From the NCBI RefSeq assembly GCF_030316765.1, contig NZ_JASZYT010000001.1, positions 806,001 to 870,000 on the forward strand: DNA of 64,000 nucleotides, written 5' to 3'. This stretch comes from Variovorax saccharolyticus. Its GTDB lineage: Bacteria > Pseudomonadota > Gammaproteobacteria > Burkholderiales > Burkholderiaceae_C. Shown one piece after another: positions 44,487 to 53,100 of the stretch. Below the pieces are notes generated by a model. The model worked only from the letters and a program-made list of their open reading frames with translations, had not been told where the DNA came from and made no database searches. Position 1 is the stretch's first letter. Every line of letters starts with the position of its first letter. Made by a program: the position numbers and the translations under genes.

Positions 44487-44511
44487 GCTGTGCGTTTTCG
44501 CACGGCTTTTT
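44487..44511 (+). terminator. Terminator-like hairpin in the leader of the Crp/Fnr gene (or an operator)
   Basis: GCTGTGCG, loop TTTT, CGCACGGC form an 8-bp stem followed directly by TTTTT, 34 nt before the ATG of the downstream regulator. As RNA it is a textbook intrinsic terminator; no plus-strand gene ends here, so it would be an attenuator or the end of a short RNA. As DNA its core GTGCG-N4-CGCAC resembles the twofold-symmetric sites bound by Crp-type proteins. Confidence 0.6.
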
Positions 44512-44544
44512 GCAAACCGTTCGACACGTACGCAGAGGTCTGCC

Positions 44545-45249
44545 ATGACGCTCCAACGTTCCAGCCTCGGCCTGCAGCAGATCGCGCTGCTGCAGGGCCT
44601 CCCGGCCGAACGGCTCGACCGGCTCGCGCAGTGCTGCCAATGGCGGAGCCTGCCGGCCGGCATGCCCGTGCTGTTGCGCTCGGAGCGCAAGAGCGACGTC
44701 TATTTCCTGGTCTCGGGCGCCTTGCGGGTGACCTCTTACGCGGCCAACGGCCGGCAAGTCACTTTCCGCGACCCGCAGGAGGGCGAGCATTTCGGCGACA
44801 TCTCGGCCATCGACGGCCAGCCGCGATCGGCCGACGTCGTCACGCTCAAGCCCAGCGTGGTCGCCAGCCTGGACCGCGAGGACTTCCTCGCGCTGCTGCG
44901 CGACGAGCCGGTGGTCGCCGAGCGCGTCATGCGGGGGCTGGCGGCGCTGGTGCGGCAGTTGTCGGACCGGGTCATCGACCTCAGCACGCTCGGCGTGCAG
45001 AACCGCGTGCATGCCGAACTGCTGCGGCTGGCGCGGCTGGCCGGCGTCGACTTCAACCGGGCGCGGCTGGAGCCGGTGCCGACCCACGCCGAACTCGCCA
45101 GCCGCATCGGCACCAATCGCGAGCAGGTGACGCGGGAGCTCAATGCATTGCGCCGCGATGGTTTGCTGGCCAAGGAGGGCAAGGCGCTGCTGGTGCCCGA
45201 CGTGGCCCGGCTGGCGGCGCTGGTGGCGGAGGTGCGGGGCTTCGACTGA
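44545..45249 (+). CDS. Crp/Fnr-family transcriptional regulator
   Basis: A 234-residue protein. It has an N-terminal cyclic-nucleotide-binding-type barrel (about residues 15-130, with VYFLVSGALRVTSYAANGRQ and GEHFGDISAIDGQPRSADV) and a C-terminal winged helix. The recognition helix is in THAELASRIGTNREQVTREL, followed by NALRRDGLLAKEGKALLVPD. No N-terminal cysteine cluster for an Fnr-type iron-sulphur centre is present. The GDISAIDGQPRSA loop resembles that of cAMP-binding members; the ligand is not certain. The upstream hairpin at 44487-44511 may regulate it. Confidence 0.9.
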   Translation: MTLQRSSLGLQQIALLQGLPAERLDRLAQCCQWRSLPAGMPVLLRSERKSDVYFLVSGALRVTSYAANGRQVTFRDPQEGEHFGDISAIDGQPRSADVVTLKPSVVASLDREDFLALLRDEPVVAERVMRGLAALVRQLSDRVIDLSTLGVQNRVHAELLRLARLAGVDFNRARLEPVPTHAELASRIGTNREQVTRELNALRRDGLLAKEGKALLVPDVARLAALVAEVRGFD

Positions 45250-45265
45250 GCCTCGCGGCCGGGGC

Positions 45266-45922
45266 TCAGTCGCCCGATCTCCAGGCCGGCAGCTTCCAGC
45301 CGGTGTGCAGCGCGCCGAGGCGCAGCAAGATCGCGACCGCCGCACCGGCGGTCAATCCGGCCCAGTCGGGCGCCTGCAATGCGTCGACGCCGACGATCAC
45401 CCAGGCGCCCGCGAAGGAGCAGATCGCGTACGGCTGGTGGTCGCTGAAGGCGCGCGGGATCTCGTTGCAGACGATGTCGCGCAGCACGCCGCCGAACACC
45501 GCGGTCATCATGCCCATCAGCACTGCGACGATCGGCGGCATCGAGGCGTCGAGTGCGATCTGCGTGCCGGTGGCGGTGAAGAGGCCCAGGCCCAGTGCGT
45601 CGGGCCATTGCATCGCGCGTTCGGTGAGCGCGAAATGGCGGTCGCGCAAGAACAGCATGGCCGCCACGCACAGGGCCAGCAAAAGCCACAGCCAGCCGGC
45701 GTGCTCGACCCAGAAGAAGGGCCGGCGGTCGAGCAGCACGTCGCGCAGGGTGCCGCCGCCAAAGGCCGCGAGCCCGGCCACCATGACCACGCCCACCGCG
45801 TCGAGGCGCTTGCGTGCCGCCTCGATCAGGCCGGAGATGGCGAAGGCCAGGGTCGCCGCCGCCTCGATCGCGATCTGCGCATTGGAGAGCGACAGGACGT
45901 TGGAGAGCGGCAGGCTTTGCAT
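45266..45922 (-). CDS. TRIC-family (UPF0126/YadS) membrane protein
   Basis: A 218-residue protein with about seven membrane helices in two repeats. Each repeat carries the family signature: AAFGGGTLRDVLLDRRPFFW in the first half and TAVFGGVLRDIVCNEIPRAF in the second. Bacterial homologues of trimeric intracellular cation channels form homotrimeric cation pores; in vivo roles in bacteria are unclear. It starts 6 nt behind the YcnI-PCu(A)C fusion gene, so it belongs to that transcript, and converges with the Crp/Fnr gene. Confidence 0.9.
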   Translation of the reverse strand: MQSLPLSNVLSLSNAQIAIEAAATLAFAISGLIEAARKRLDAVGVVMVAGLAAFGGGTLRDVLLDRRPFFWVEHAGWLWLLLALCVAAMLFLRDRHFALTERAMQWPDALGLGLFTATGTQIALDASMPPIVAVLMGMMTAVFGGVLRDIVCNEIPRAFSDHQPYAICSFAGAWVIVGVDALQAPDWAGLTAGAAVAILLRLGALHTGWKLPAWRSGD

Positions 45923-45928
45923 GGCGAC

Positions 45929-46813
45929 TCAGTTGTGCACGTGACCCTGCGATTCCGTCGCGGCGCCGGGCGGTGCCCCGACCGGAACCTGGACCTCGAG
46001 CGAACTCTTGGCGCCCCTGGCGTCCTCGAAGCGCAAGGTCATCGGGATGCTGCCGCCCTTGGCGATCGGCTGCTTCAGGTCCATCAGCATCACGTGCATG
46101 CCGCTGGGCTTGAGCTCGACGGTCTGGCGCGGCGGCAGCTCGAGGCCGCTGGTGAGCTCGCGCATCTTCATGGTGTCGCCTTCCATCTTCATCTCGTGCA
46201 CTTCGGCCACGCCGGCCGCCGGGGTGGAGGCGCCCACCAGCCGGGCGCCCGAAGGGGCCGTGAGCTTCATGAAGGCGCCGGTGCCGCTCTGGCCCGGCAC
46301 GGTCTGGCGCACCCAGGCATCGCGCACATCGACCGCCGCGACGCCGGCCGGCAGCACGTCGAGGCGGGCGGCCGGCGACGCCAGCTTGGCGGTCGAGCCG
46401 GCGACCGGCAACTGGGCCCAGTCGGCACTGCCGACGTCGCAGCTCTGCAGCACCTTGAAGTAGAGGGTGCCGGGCTTGTCGGTCAGCTTGCCGCGCACGA
46501 TGAACTCGGTGCGTTCGGCGGCGGGCAGGGCGCTTTGGGGGGAGTCGGCTTTCCAGGACACCTCGCGCGGCTGGGCGGTCAAGGTCCAGCCCTTGCGCGG
46601 CTGGGCCTGGGCCAGCGTGAAGCCCTCGGGCAGCTGGACCCGGATGCCGGTCGTGGCCTTGGCGTCGGTGCAGGCATGCCCGACTCTGAAGGCGGCCTCG
46701 TAGTCGCTCCCGGCCGCGGCGCCGCCGGCGGGAAGCGTGACGTGGGCCAGGGCGGCGGTGCTGCAGAGGGCGGCGCAGGCGGCCAGGGATTGGAGGGTGT
46801 GGGGGTGGGTCAT
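45929..46813 (-). CDS. YcnI (DUF1775)-PCu(A)C copper chaperone fusion
   Basis: A 294-residue exported protein built from two copper domains. After the signal peptide (cut after STAALA) the mature chain would begin HVTLPAGGAAAG, the N-terminal histidine being the copper ligand of YcnI proteins. The DUF1775 domain runs to about 160 (GIRVQLPEGFTLAQAQPRKG, EFIVRGKLTDKPG). The second half is PCu(A)C: AWVRQTVPGQSGTGAFMKL, then the metal ligands in VAEVHEMKMEGDTMKM and PSGMHVMLMDLK. The C-terminus ends in ESQGHVHN, which may add histidines. It should bind and deliver periplasmic copper, for example to cytochrome oxidase. A strong AAGGAG precedes the ATG, right beside a hairpin repeat. Confidence 0.88.
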   Translation of the reverse strand: MTHPHTLQSLAACAALCSTAALAHVTLPAGGAAAGSDYEAAFRVGHACTDAKATTGIRVQLPEGFTLAQAQPRKGWTLTAQPREVSWKADSPQSALPAAERTEFIVRGKLTDKPGTLYFKVLQSCDVGSADWAQLPVAGSTAKLASPAARLDVLPAGVAAVDVRDAWVRQTVPGQSGTGAFMKLTAPSGARLVGASTPAAGVAEVHEMKMEGDTMKMRELTSGLELPPRQTVELKPSGMHVMLMDLKQPIAKGGSIPMTLRFEDARGAKSSLEVQVPVGAPPGAATESQGHVHN

Positions 46814-46828
46814 TGGTGGCTCCTTTAA

Positions 46829-46886
46829 TCAGTTGAGGACAGAGCAAAAACTGCTGCGCAGTTTCTTGGTCTGTCCCGCAAGGTTC
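46829..46886. repeat. Tandem hairpin repeat, copy 1
   Basis: A 58-nt unit running from TCAGTTGAGGACAGAG to CTGTCCCGCAAGGTTCT. Inside it AACTGC-TGC-GCAGTT and the outer GGACAGA/TCTGTCC pair into one long imperfect hairpin. It lies directly before the ribosome binding site of the fusion gene. It is nearly identical to the copy at 46890-46945. Confidence 0.85.
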
Positions 46887-46889
46887 TAG

Positions 46890-46945
46890 TCAGTTGAGGA
46901 CAGAGCAAAACTGCTGCGCAGTTGTTGGTCTGTCCCGCAAGGTCT
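46890..46945. repeat. Tandem hairpin repeat, copy 2
   Basis: A 56-nt near copy of the preceding unit, differing by a few bases and two single-base length changes around the central stem. Its end touches the stop codon of the TonB-dependent receptor gene, so the receptor reading frame stops exactly where the repeat array begins. Confidence 0.85.
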
Positions 46946-49275
46946 CAGAGATCCCAGCGCAATTCGGCGGTGTAAGTGCGCTGCGGGTAGGGGTGGAAGT
47001 TCCAGTATTGGTAGTTGTTGGCATTGTCGATCCCGAAGGCGGCGGACCACTGCTTGTCGATCTGATAGCGCACGCGCAGGTCGACCGTGAAGTACCTGCT
47101 GGCGCCGAAGTAGGCGAAGCCGTTGACGTCGCTGTTGTCGAGCGTCGAGTACTGCTTGCCGCTGTAGCGCGCCGCCGCGGTGAACGCCCAGCGGGCATCC
47201 GGCTTGTAGGTGGCGAACACGGTCGAGCGCCAGCGCGGCACGCGCGGCTGCCATTTGCCCACCGAGGCCGGGTTGAGCGCATTGGCCACGGTCTTCGAAT
47301 CGGCGAAGGTCAGGCTGCCTCCCAGATCGAGCCCGCGCATCCACACGTCCTGGCCGGTGTAGGCCAGCTCGAAGCCGTTGGTGCGCACGCGTTCGATGTT
47401 CGTGACGCGCGTGATGCTGGTGTTGGGGATCAGCTGGTTGAAGAGCGCATCCTCGGTGGTCTCGTGGAACAGCGTGGCGCGCGCGATGCCGTTGCCGAGG
47501 TCTTTTTCGGCGCTGAGCTCGGCGGTCCAGGACTTCTCCGGCTTGAGGAACGGGTCGTTGATGAAGGACAGCGCCCCCCCGGTGGTGGCGCCGTAGAGCT
47601 CGCCCACGGTCGGATAGCGCACGGCGCGGCCGATCGAGCCCTTGAGCACCGTGTCAGGCGTCAACTGGTAGGCCAGTGCGCCCTTGGGCGAGAGGTCCGA
47701 CTCGCTGCGCGACGCGTAGGCGAGGTAGTTCGCCGCGGTCGCGGTGAAGCCGTTGCTGGCCTGCCAGTCTTCCGCGCGCAGGCCCAGCACGGCCTTCCAG
47801 TTCGGTGCGAAGGACCAGCTGTCCTGGGCCCATGCGGCGATGGTCTCGGTGTTGCCGCCGACGTTGCTGACCAGCGTGCCGGAAGGGCCGTTGATCCAGT
47901 TGCCGATCGCGTTGGTCTTGAGGATGCCGAGCTTGTAGGCGGCGCGCGCGGCGCCGAAGTCCACGATGTGGGCCCCCGATATGCCTTGCGGCCGCCAGGT
48001 GCCCTTGGCCGCGAGCGTGTTCCAGCCGGTGGTCCCGCCCTGGTCCTGCACGGTTCCGGCGCCGCCGAACTCGGCCAGTGGCGGTGCCACCGTGGGCGCG
48101 CGCTGGATGTCGGTCGCGTAGTCGTAAAGGCTCGCGGCCACCTCCCAGTCCCATTCGCCCTTGGTGTTGCTCTTGACCGAGAGTCCGTGCATGTAGTGGG
48201 TCTGCTCGTCGTTGGTGAGCGGGAATGCAGTCGGCCCGAGCGTGAAGCTGCGCCCGAGGATATTGATCGCCCCGGTGTACACCGGCCGGCCGGCGCTGTT
48301 GCTGAGGAAGGTCGCGGGCCGGCCTTCGGCGTCGTTCTGCCAATAGCCCAGGGTGTAGCTGGCGGTCACCGTGGGCGAGATGTCGTAGGCCAGCTTGATC
48401 TTGGCGTGGTCCTGCAGCGTGTGGTACTGGGTGCCGGTGCCCAGGATGTACCAGGGCGTGTTGGTGGTGTTCAGGCCCGGCACGAAGCCGACCACCGGCG
48501 TGCCGCCGCGGCCGGGCGTGCCCGACGCGACGGTTGCGGTCGTGAAGGTCTGCGGCTGGCCCTGGCTGTCGGTGCGATTGAGGTTGATCCACCAGCTCCA
48601 GTCGCCGCTGCGGCTGCCGAGCGAGGCGCTGGTCTGCCAGCTGTTGAAGGTCTCGTTCGTGTTGTAGAGGTCGTTCGGCTGCGACGAGTAGCCGGCCTTG
48701 ACGTGGGCCTCGAACTGGGTCGGCTTGCGCGTCACGTAGTCGACCACGGCGCCGGCCGAGTTGCCCGGGTAGGCGGCCGAGAAGGGGCCGTACATGACGT
48801 CGACGCGTTCGATCTCCTCGGGCGTCACCAGGCCCCAGCGCGGCGCGTAGTTGGTGCCGTTGGAGATGCCGTTGCCGAGGTAGTTCGACAGCAGGATGCC
48901 GTCGGCGTAGACCGCCGAGCGGGCGCTGTTGCCGGTGCCCGAGGCGCGGGTGGAGAGGATCGCGTGGTTGTAGTCGCCGATGTAGCGCTTGCGCACCAGC
49001 AGGCTGGGCAGGTACTTGAGCGCATCCTCGCTGTCGGTGGCGTTGATGCGGGTCTCGATCTCCTCGCGGGTCATGCTCTCGATGGTGGTCGGGATCTGGG
49101 TCGGCAGCGAGCTCGGCGGGCCGCCGGTCACGGTGACGACGCCGAGCGAGCGGGATCGCTCGGCGGCCTCGTCGGCCGCTGCAGCGCCCTGCGCATCCTG
49201 CGCCAGGGCGGGCAGCGCCCACCACGGAAATGCCGCGCCCAGCGCGAGCGACAGCATGGTCTTGTTCTTGTTCAT
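46945..49275 (-). CDS. TonB-dependent outer membrane receptor (probably copper-related)
   Basis: A 776-residue receptor. Its signal peptide (MLSLALGAAFPWWALPALAQ) is followed by a plug domain (about 40-170: VVTVTGGPPSSLPTQIPTTI, RASGTGNSARSAVYADGIL, YGPFSAAYPGNSAGAVVDYV). A 22-strand-type barrel then ends with the C-terminal YPQRTYTAELRWDL (aromatic/hydrophobic last residue). No siderophore-specific domain is visible. Its neighbours, a DUF2946 protein upstream and the YcnI-PCu(A)C fusion downstream, argue for copper uptake. The ATG at 49275 has GGAGG close upstream. A hairpin at 49289-49306 sits just before that site. Confidence 0.9.
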   Translation of the reverse strand: MNKNKTMLSLALGAAFPWWALPALAQDAQGAAAADEAAERSRSLGVVTVTGGPPSSLPTQIPTTIESMTREEIETRINATDSEDALKYLPSLLVRKRYIGDYNHAILSTRASGTGNSARSAVYADGILLSNYLGNGISNGTNYAPRWGLVTPEEIERVDVMYGPFSAAYPGNSAGAVVDYVTRKPTQFEAHVKAGYSSQPNDLYNTNETFNSWQTSASLGSRSGDWSWWINLNRTDSQGQPQTFTTATVASGTPGRGGTPVVGFVPGLNTTNTPWYILGTGTQYHTLQDHAKIKLAYDISPTVTASYTLGYWQNDAEGRPATFLSNSAGRPVYTGAINILGRSFTLGPTAFPLTNDEQTHYMHGLSVKSNTKGEWDWEVAASLYDYATDIQRAPTVAPPLAEFGGAGTVQDQGGTTGWNTLAAKGTWRPQGISGAHIVDFGAARAAYKLGILKTNAIGNWINGPSGTLVSNVGGNTETIAAWAQDSWSFAPNWKAVLGLRAEDWQASNGFTATAANYLAYASRSESDLSPKGALAYQLTPDTVLKGSIGRAVRYPTVGELYGATTGGALSFINDPFLKPEKSWTAELSAEKDLGNGIARATLFHETTEDALFNQLIPNTSITRVTNIERVRTNGFELAYTGQDVWMRGLDLGGSLTFADSKTVANALNPASVGKWQPRVPRWRSTVFATYKPDARWAFTAAARYSGKQYSTLDNSDVNGFAYFGASRYFTVDLRVRYQIDKQWSAAFGIDNANNYQYWNFHPYPQRTYTAELRWDL

Positions 49276-49288
49276 GGGGAACCTCCTC

Positions 49289-49306
49289 GGCACCCCTTCC
49301 GGTGCC
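49289..49306 (-). promoter_or_regulatory. Hairpin next to the receptor ribosome binding site
   Basis: GGCACC and GGTGCC pair around a 6-nt loop, ending at the edge of the GAGGAGG ribosome binding site of the receptor gene. It might modulate translation. A second inverted repeat (GCGCCC/GGGCGC, 49334-49349) lies further upstream. No U-run is attached to either. Confidence 0.35.
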
Positions 49307-49373
49307 ACCGCATTGCTGGAAACGCGCAGCGATGCGCCCTCCAGGGCGCCCGCGCGTCAGGTCTGGAGCAAGC

Positions 49374-49730
49374 TCAGGAGAGAGGAGGTCCGCGCGCCGG
49401 CAGCGGCGCCGCGGTCGCCGCGGCGATGCGCGCGGCGGGAATCGGCTGGAGCGCGTGGCCCAGCGGAAGCAGAGCCGGCAGCCGCACGGCCGGCAGCGCG
49501 GGTGGCGGTGCGCCGGCCGTCAGGCACAGCGGGCAGTCGAGGTGGCCGGCGGCCGGCGCCTGGGCGCCGTCGTCGGTCAGGACCACCAGCATGGTGGCGC
49601 CGGCGGCCGAGCAGACGACTTCCATCGGCTTCGGCTGCACCAGCGGCGATGCCACTGCGACGCCCAGCGACAGCACGAACCACGCCAGCACGAAGCTGGC
49701 GAGGAAGCGGGCGCGGCGCAGGGCGGACAT
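49374..49730 (-). CDS. DUF2946 family protein
   Basis: A 118-residue protein with an N-terminal membrane or export helix (FLASFVLAWFVLSLGVAVAS) and the family motif CSAAG followed by HLDCPLCLTAGAPP, which places a histidine and two cysteines as possible metal ligands. The C-terminal third is proline/alanine-rich. DUF2946 genes are often found beside TonB-dependent copper receptors and PCu(A)C proteins, as here. It ends 98 nt before the receptor start. The start is uncertain by a few codons because no strong ribosome binding site is visible. Confidence 0.82.
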   Translation of the reverse strand: MSALRRARFLASFVLAWFVLSLGVAVASPLVQPKPMEVVCSAAGATMLVVLTDDGAQAPAAGHLDCPLCLTAGAPPPALPAVRLPALLPLGHALQPIPAARIAAATAAPLPARGPPLS

Positions 49731-49788
49731 GGACAGGATTATGCGGCTCGGGCGACCGGCTTGGGAGCCTGGTGCGGGCGCCCGAGGC

Positions 49789-50142
49789 TCAGCGCGAGGG
49801 CGGGTCGGCCGGCACCACCGTGGTCGAACGGCGCGAGCGCACCGTGTCGGTCGCGCCCGGCACCGGCGCGCCTTCGGGTGCCACCACGGTGGCTCGGCGG
49901 TCGGGGGTGCGGGTCGTGACGTTGGCCGGCGGCCCGCCGCGCGCGCGGTCCAGCGCGATGCCGGCGTCGCGCACGCAGGCCTCGCGTTCGGGCGTCGGCA
50001 GCTTGCCGCTGTTGCACACGGCCAGTTGCCGCTCATGGCGTTCCTGGGCCTGCTGCAGGTCGGTCGGGGTCTGGGCCGAGGCGCCGAGTGCGGCAGACAG
50101 CAGGGCGCCGGAGGCCGCGGCGCGGAAAACGAGTCGAGTCAT
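49789..50142 (-). CDS. Small exported protein of unknown function
   Basis: A 117-residue protein with a signal peptide (AAASGALLSAALGASAQ). A short domain follows with two cysteines in LAVCNSGKLPTPEREACVRD, which could form a disulphide, and then a proline/arginine-rich, probably disordered tail (TVVAPEGAPVPGATDTVRSR). I do not recognise a function. Related short QERHERQLAVCNSGK-type proteins occur in Burkholderiales. It lies between the RND operon and the DUF2946 gene on the same strand and could belong to either transcript. Confidence 0.7.
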   Translation of the reverse strand: MTRLVFRAAASGALLSAALGASAQTPTDLQQAQERHERQLAVCNSGKLPTPEREACVRDAGIALDRARGGPPANVTTRTPDRRATVVAPEGAPVPGATDTVRSRRSTTVVPADPPSR

Positions 50143-50172
50143 GGTGTGGCTCCGTCGATGGACGGGGCTAGT

Positions 50173-53100
50173 CTATCCCGCGCCCTGGTCCGCGTCCGGC
50201 TTCGGTTCGGCTGCTGCGGGCTTGCCGCGCAGCCGCCGTACCGTGCGCCGGATCCAGCCCTCGACGTCGTCGACATAGGTGAACACCGCCGGCACCACCA
50301 GCAGGCTCAGCACGGTCGAGGTGATCAGCCCGCCGATCACCGCCATCGCCATCGGCGAGCGGAAGCTGGAGTCGGCGGCGCCGAGCCCGACCGCGATCGG
50401 CAGCATGCCGGCGCCCATCGCCAGCGTGGTCATGATGATCGGCCGGGCCCGCTTGTGGCAGGCATCGCGCAGCGCGTCCCAGCGCGACAGGCCGTGCTCG
50501 CGGCGCGCGACGATCGCGTATTCGACCAGCAGGATCGAGTTCTTGGTCGCAATGCCCATCAGCATGATGAGCCCGATCAGCGAGGGCATCGACAGCGCCT
50601 TCTGTCCGATCAGCAGGCCGACGAAGGCGCCGCCCAGCGCCAGCGGCAGCGCGCACAGGATCGTGATCGGATGCAGGAAGTCCTTGAACAGCAGCACCAG
50701 CACGATGTAGATGCACAGCACGCCGGTCAGCATCGCGAGGCCGAAGCTCGCGAACAGCTCGGTCATGACCTCGGCGTCGCCGACCTCGGCAACGCGCACG
50801 CCCGGGGGCAGGCCGCGGATCGAGGGCAGGTTCATGGCCGCGTCCTTGGCGTCGCCGAGGCCGACGCCCGACAGCTCGATCTCGAAGTTGACGTTGCGCG
50901 TGCGGTCGTAGCGGTCGATCACGGCCGGGCCGCCCTCGACCGTGAGCGCCGCCACCTGTCCCAGCATCACCGGGCCCCGCGCGCCGGGCACGGCGAGGCG
51001 TTCGAGCAGCGCGAGATTCTGCCGCGCCGAATCCTCGAGCTTGACCACGATCGGCACCTGTCGCTGCGCCAGGTTGAGCTTGGGCAGGTTCTGGTCGTAG
51101 TCGCCGAGCGTGGCGACGCGCAGCGTCTCGGCGATCGCCGAGCTCGTCACGCCGAGGTCGGCGGCGCGCGCGAAGTCGGGCCTGACCGCGATCTCGGGCC
51201 GGATCAGGCTGGCGGTCGAGGTGATGTTGCCGAGGCCGGGGATGGTGCGCAGGTCGCGCTCGACCGCGCGCGCCGCGGTGGTCAGTGCGGCCGGGTCGTC
51301 GCCGCTCAGCGCCAGGATGTACTTCTCGCCCGAGCCGCCCAGGCCCACGGTGCTGCGCACGCCGGGCAGCGATTCGAGCGCGGCGCGGATCTGGTTCTCG
51401 ATCACCTGCTTGCGCGGCCGGTCGCCGCGCGGGTCGAGCTGGATCGTGAGCGTGGCCTTGCGCGTCTCGGGCGTGCCGAAGTTCGCGAACGGGTCGCCGC
51501 CCGCGCTGCCGCCGCCGACCGTGGTGTAGACGCTGCGCACATGGTCGATCGCCATCAGGCGCCGGCGCGTTTCCTCGGCGGTGGCGGTGGTCTGGGCCAA
51601 GGTGGCGCCGGGCGCGAGCGACAGGTAGACCTGCGTCTGCGAGTTGTCGTCGGGCGGGATGAAGCCGGTCTTGAGCAGCGGGATCATCGCCACCGAGCCG
51701 AAGAAGAAGAGGGTGGCCAGCACCATGGTCGTGAAGCGGTGCTTCAGGCACCACTCGGCCATCCGCATGTAGATCGCCAGCCAGCGCGGCTCCTTTTCCT
51801 CGCCGACGATCGGCTTCAGCAGATAGGCCGCCATCATCGGCGTCAGCACCCGGGCAACGACCAGCGAGGCGAAGACCGCCAGCGAGGCGGTCCAGCCGAA
51901 CTGCTTGAAGAACTTGCCGGCCACGCCGCTCATGAAGGCGGTCGGCAGGAACACCGCGATCAGGGTGAAGGTGGTGGCGATCACCGCCAGGCCGATCTCG
52001 TCGGCCGCCTCCATGGCCGCCTGATAGGGCGTCTTGCCCATGCGCAGGTGGCGCACGATGTTCTCGACCTCGACGATCGCGTCATCGACCAGGATGCCGA
52101 CCACCAGCGACAGCGCCAGCAGCGAGATCACGTTGACCGAGAAGCCCAGCAGGTACATGCCGGCGAAGGCCGGGATCACCGACATCGGCAGCGCCACCGC
52201 CGAGATGAAGGTGGCGCGCCAGTCGCGCAGGAACAGCCAGACCACGATCACGGCCAGGATCGCGCCCTCGTAGAGCAGGTGCAGCGAGCCCTGGTATTCC
52301 TCCTCGACCGGGGCGACGAAGTTGAAGGCCTCGGTGAGCTGGAGATCGGGGTGCTGGGCGCGCATCTCGGCCAGCGCCTTCTGGATCGCGGCGCCGACCT
52401 CGACCTCGCTGGCGCCGCGGCTGCGCGCCACCTCGAAGCCGACCACCGGCCGGCCGTCCAGCAGGGCGGCGGCGCGCGGTTCGGCGATGGTGTCGCTGAT
52501 GCGGGCGACTTCGTCGAGGCGGATGCGGCGGCCGTCGGTCAGCGCGATCTGCATGGCGGCGAGCTGGTCGGCCGACTGCACCGTGGCCAGCGTGCGCACC
52601 GGCTGCTCGCTGCCGCCGACGTCGGCGCGGCCGCCCGCGCTCTCGGTCTGCACCAGCCGCAGCTGGCGCGAGATGTCGGCCGCAGTGGCGCCGAGCGCCT
52701 GCAGCTTGGCCGGATCGAGGTCCACATGCACCTGGCGCGTGACGCCGCCCACGCGGTTCACCGCGCCGACGCCGGGCAGCGCCAGCAGCTTCTTGGTGAT
52801 GTCGTTGTCGACGAACCAGGACAGCGCCTCGGCGTCCATCTTGGCGGACGCGATCGTGAAGGCCAGCACCGGCTGGGCCGCGAAGTCGAGCTTGGTGACC
52901 ACCGGATCGCGGACGTCGGCCGGCAGGTCGGCGCGCACCCGCTGCACCGCCGAGCGCACGTCGTCGACCGCCTCCTGCACCGGCTTCTCGAGCCGGAACT
53001 CGACGATCAGCGTGGCGGCGCCGTCCTGCACCTTGGTCGTGATGTGCTTCAGGCCCTGGATGGTGGCGATCGAGTTCTCGAGCTTGCGCGCGACATCGTT

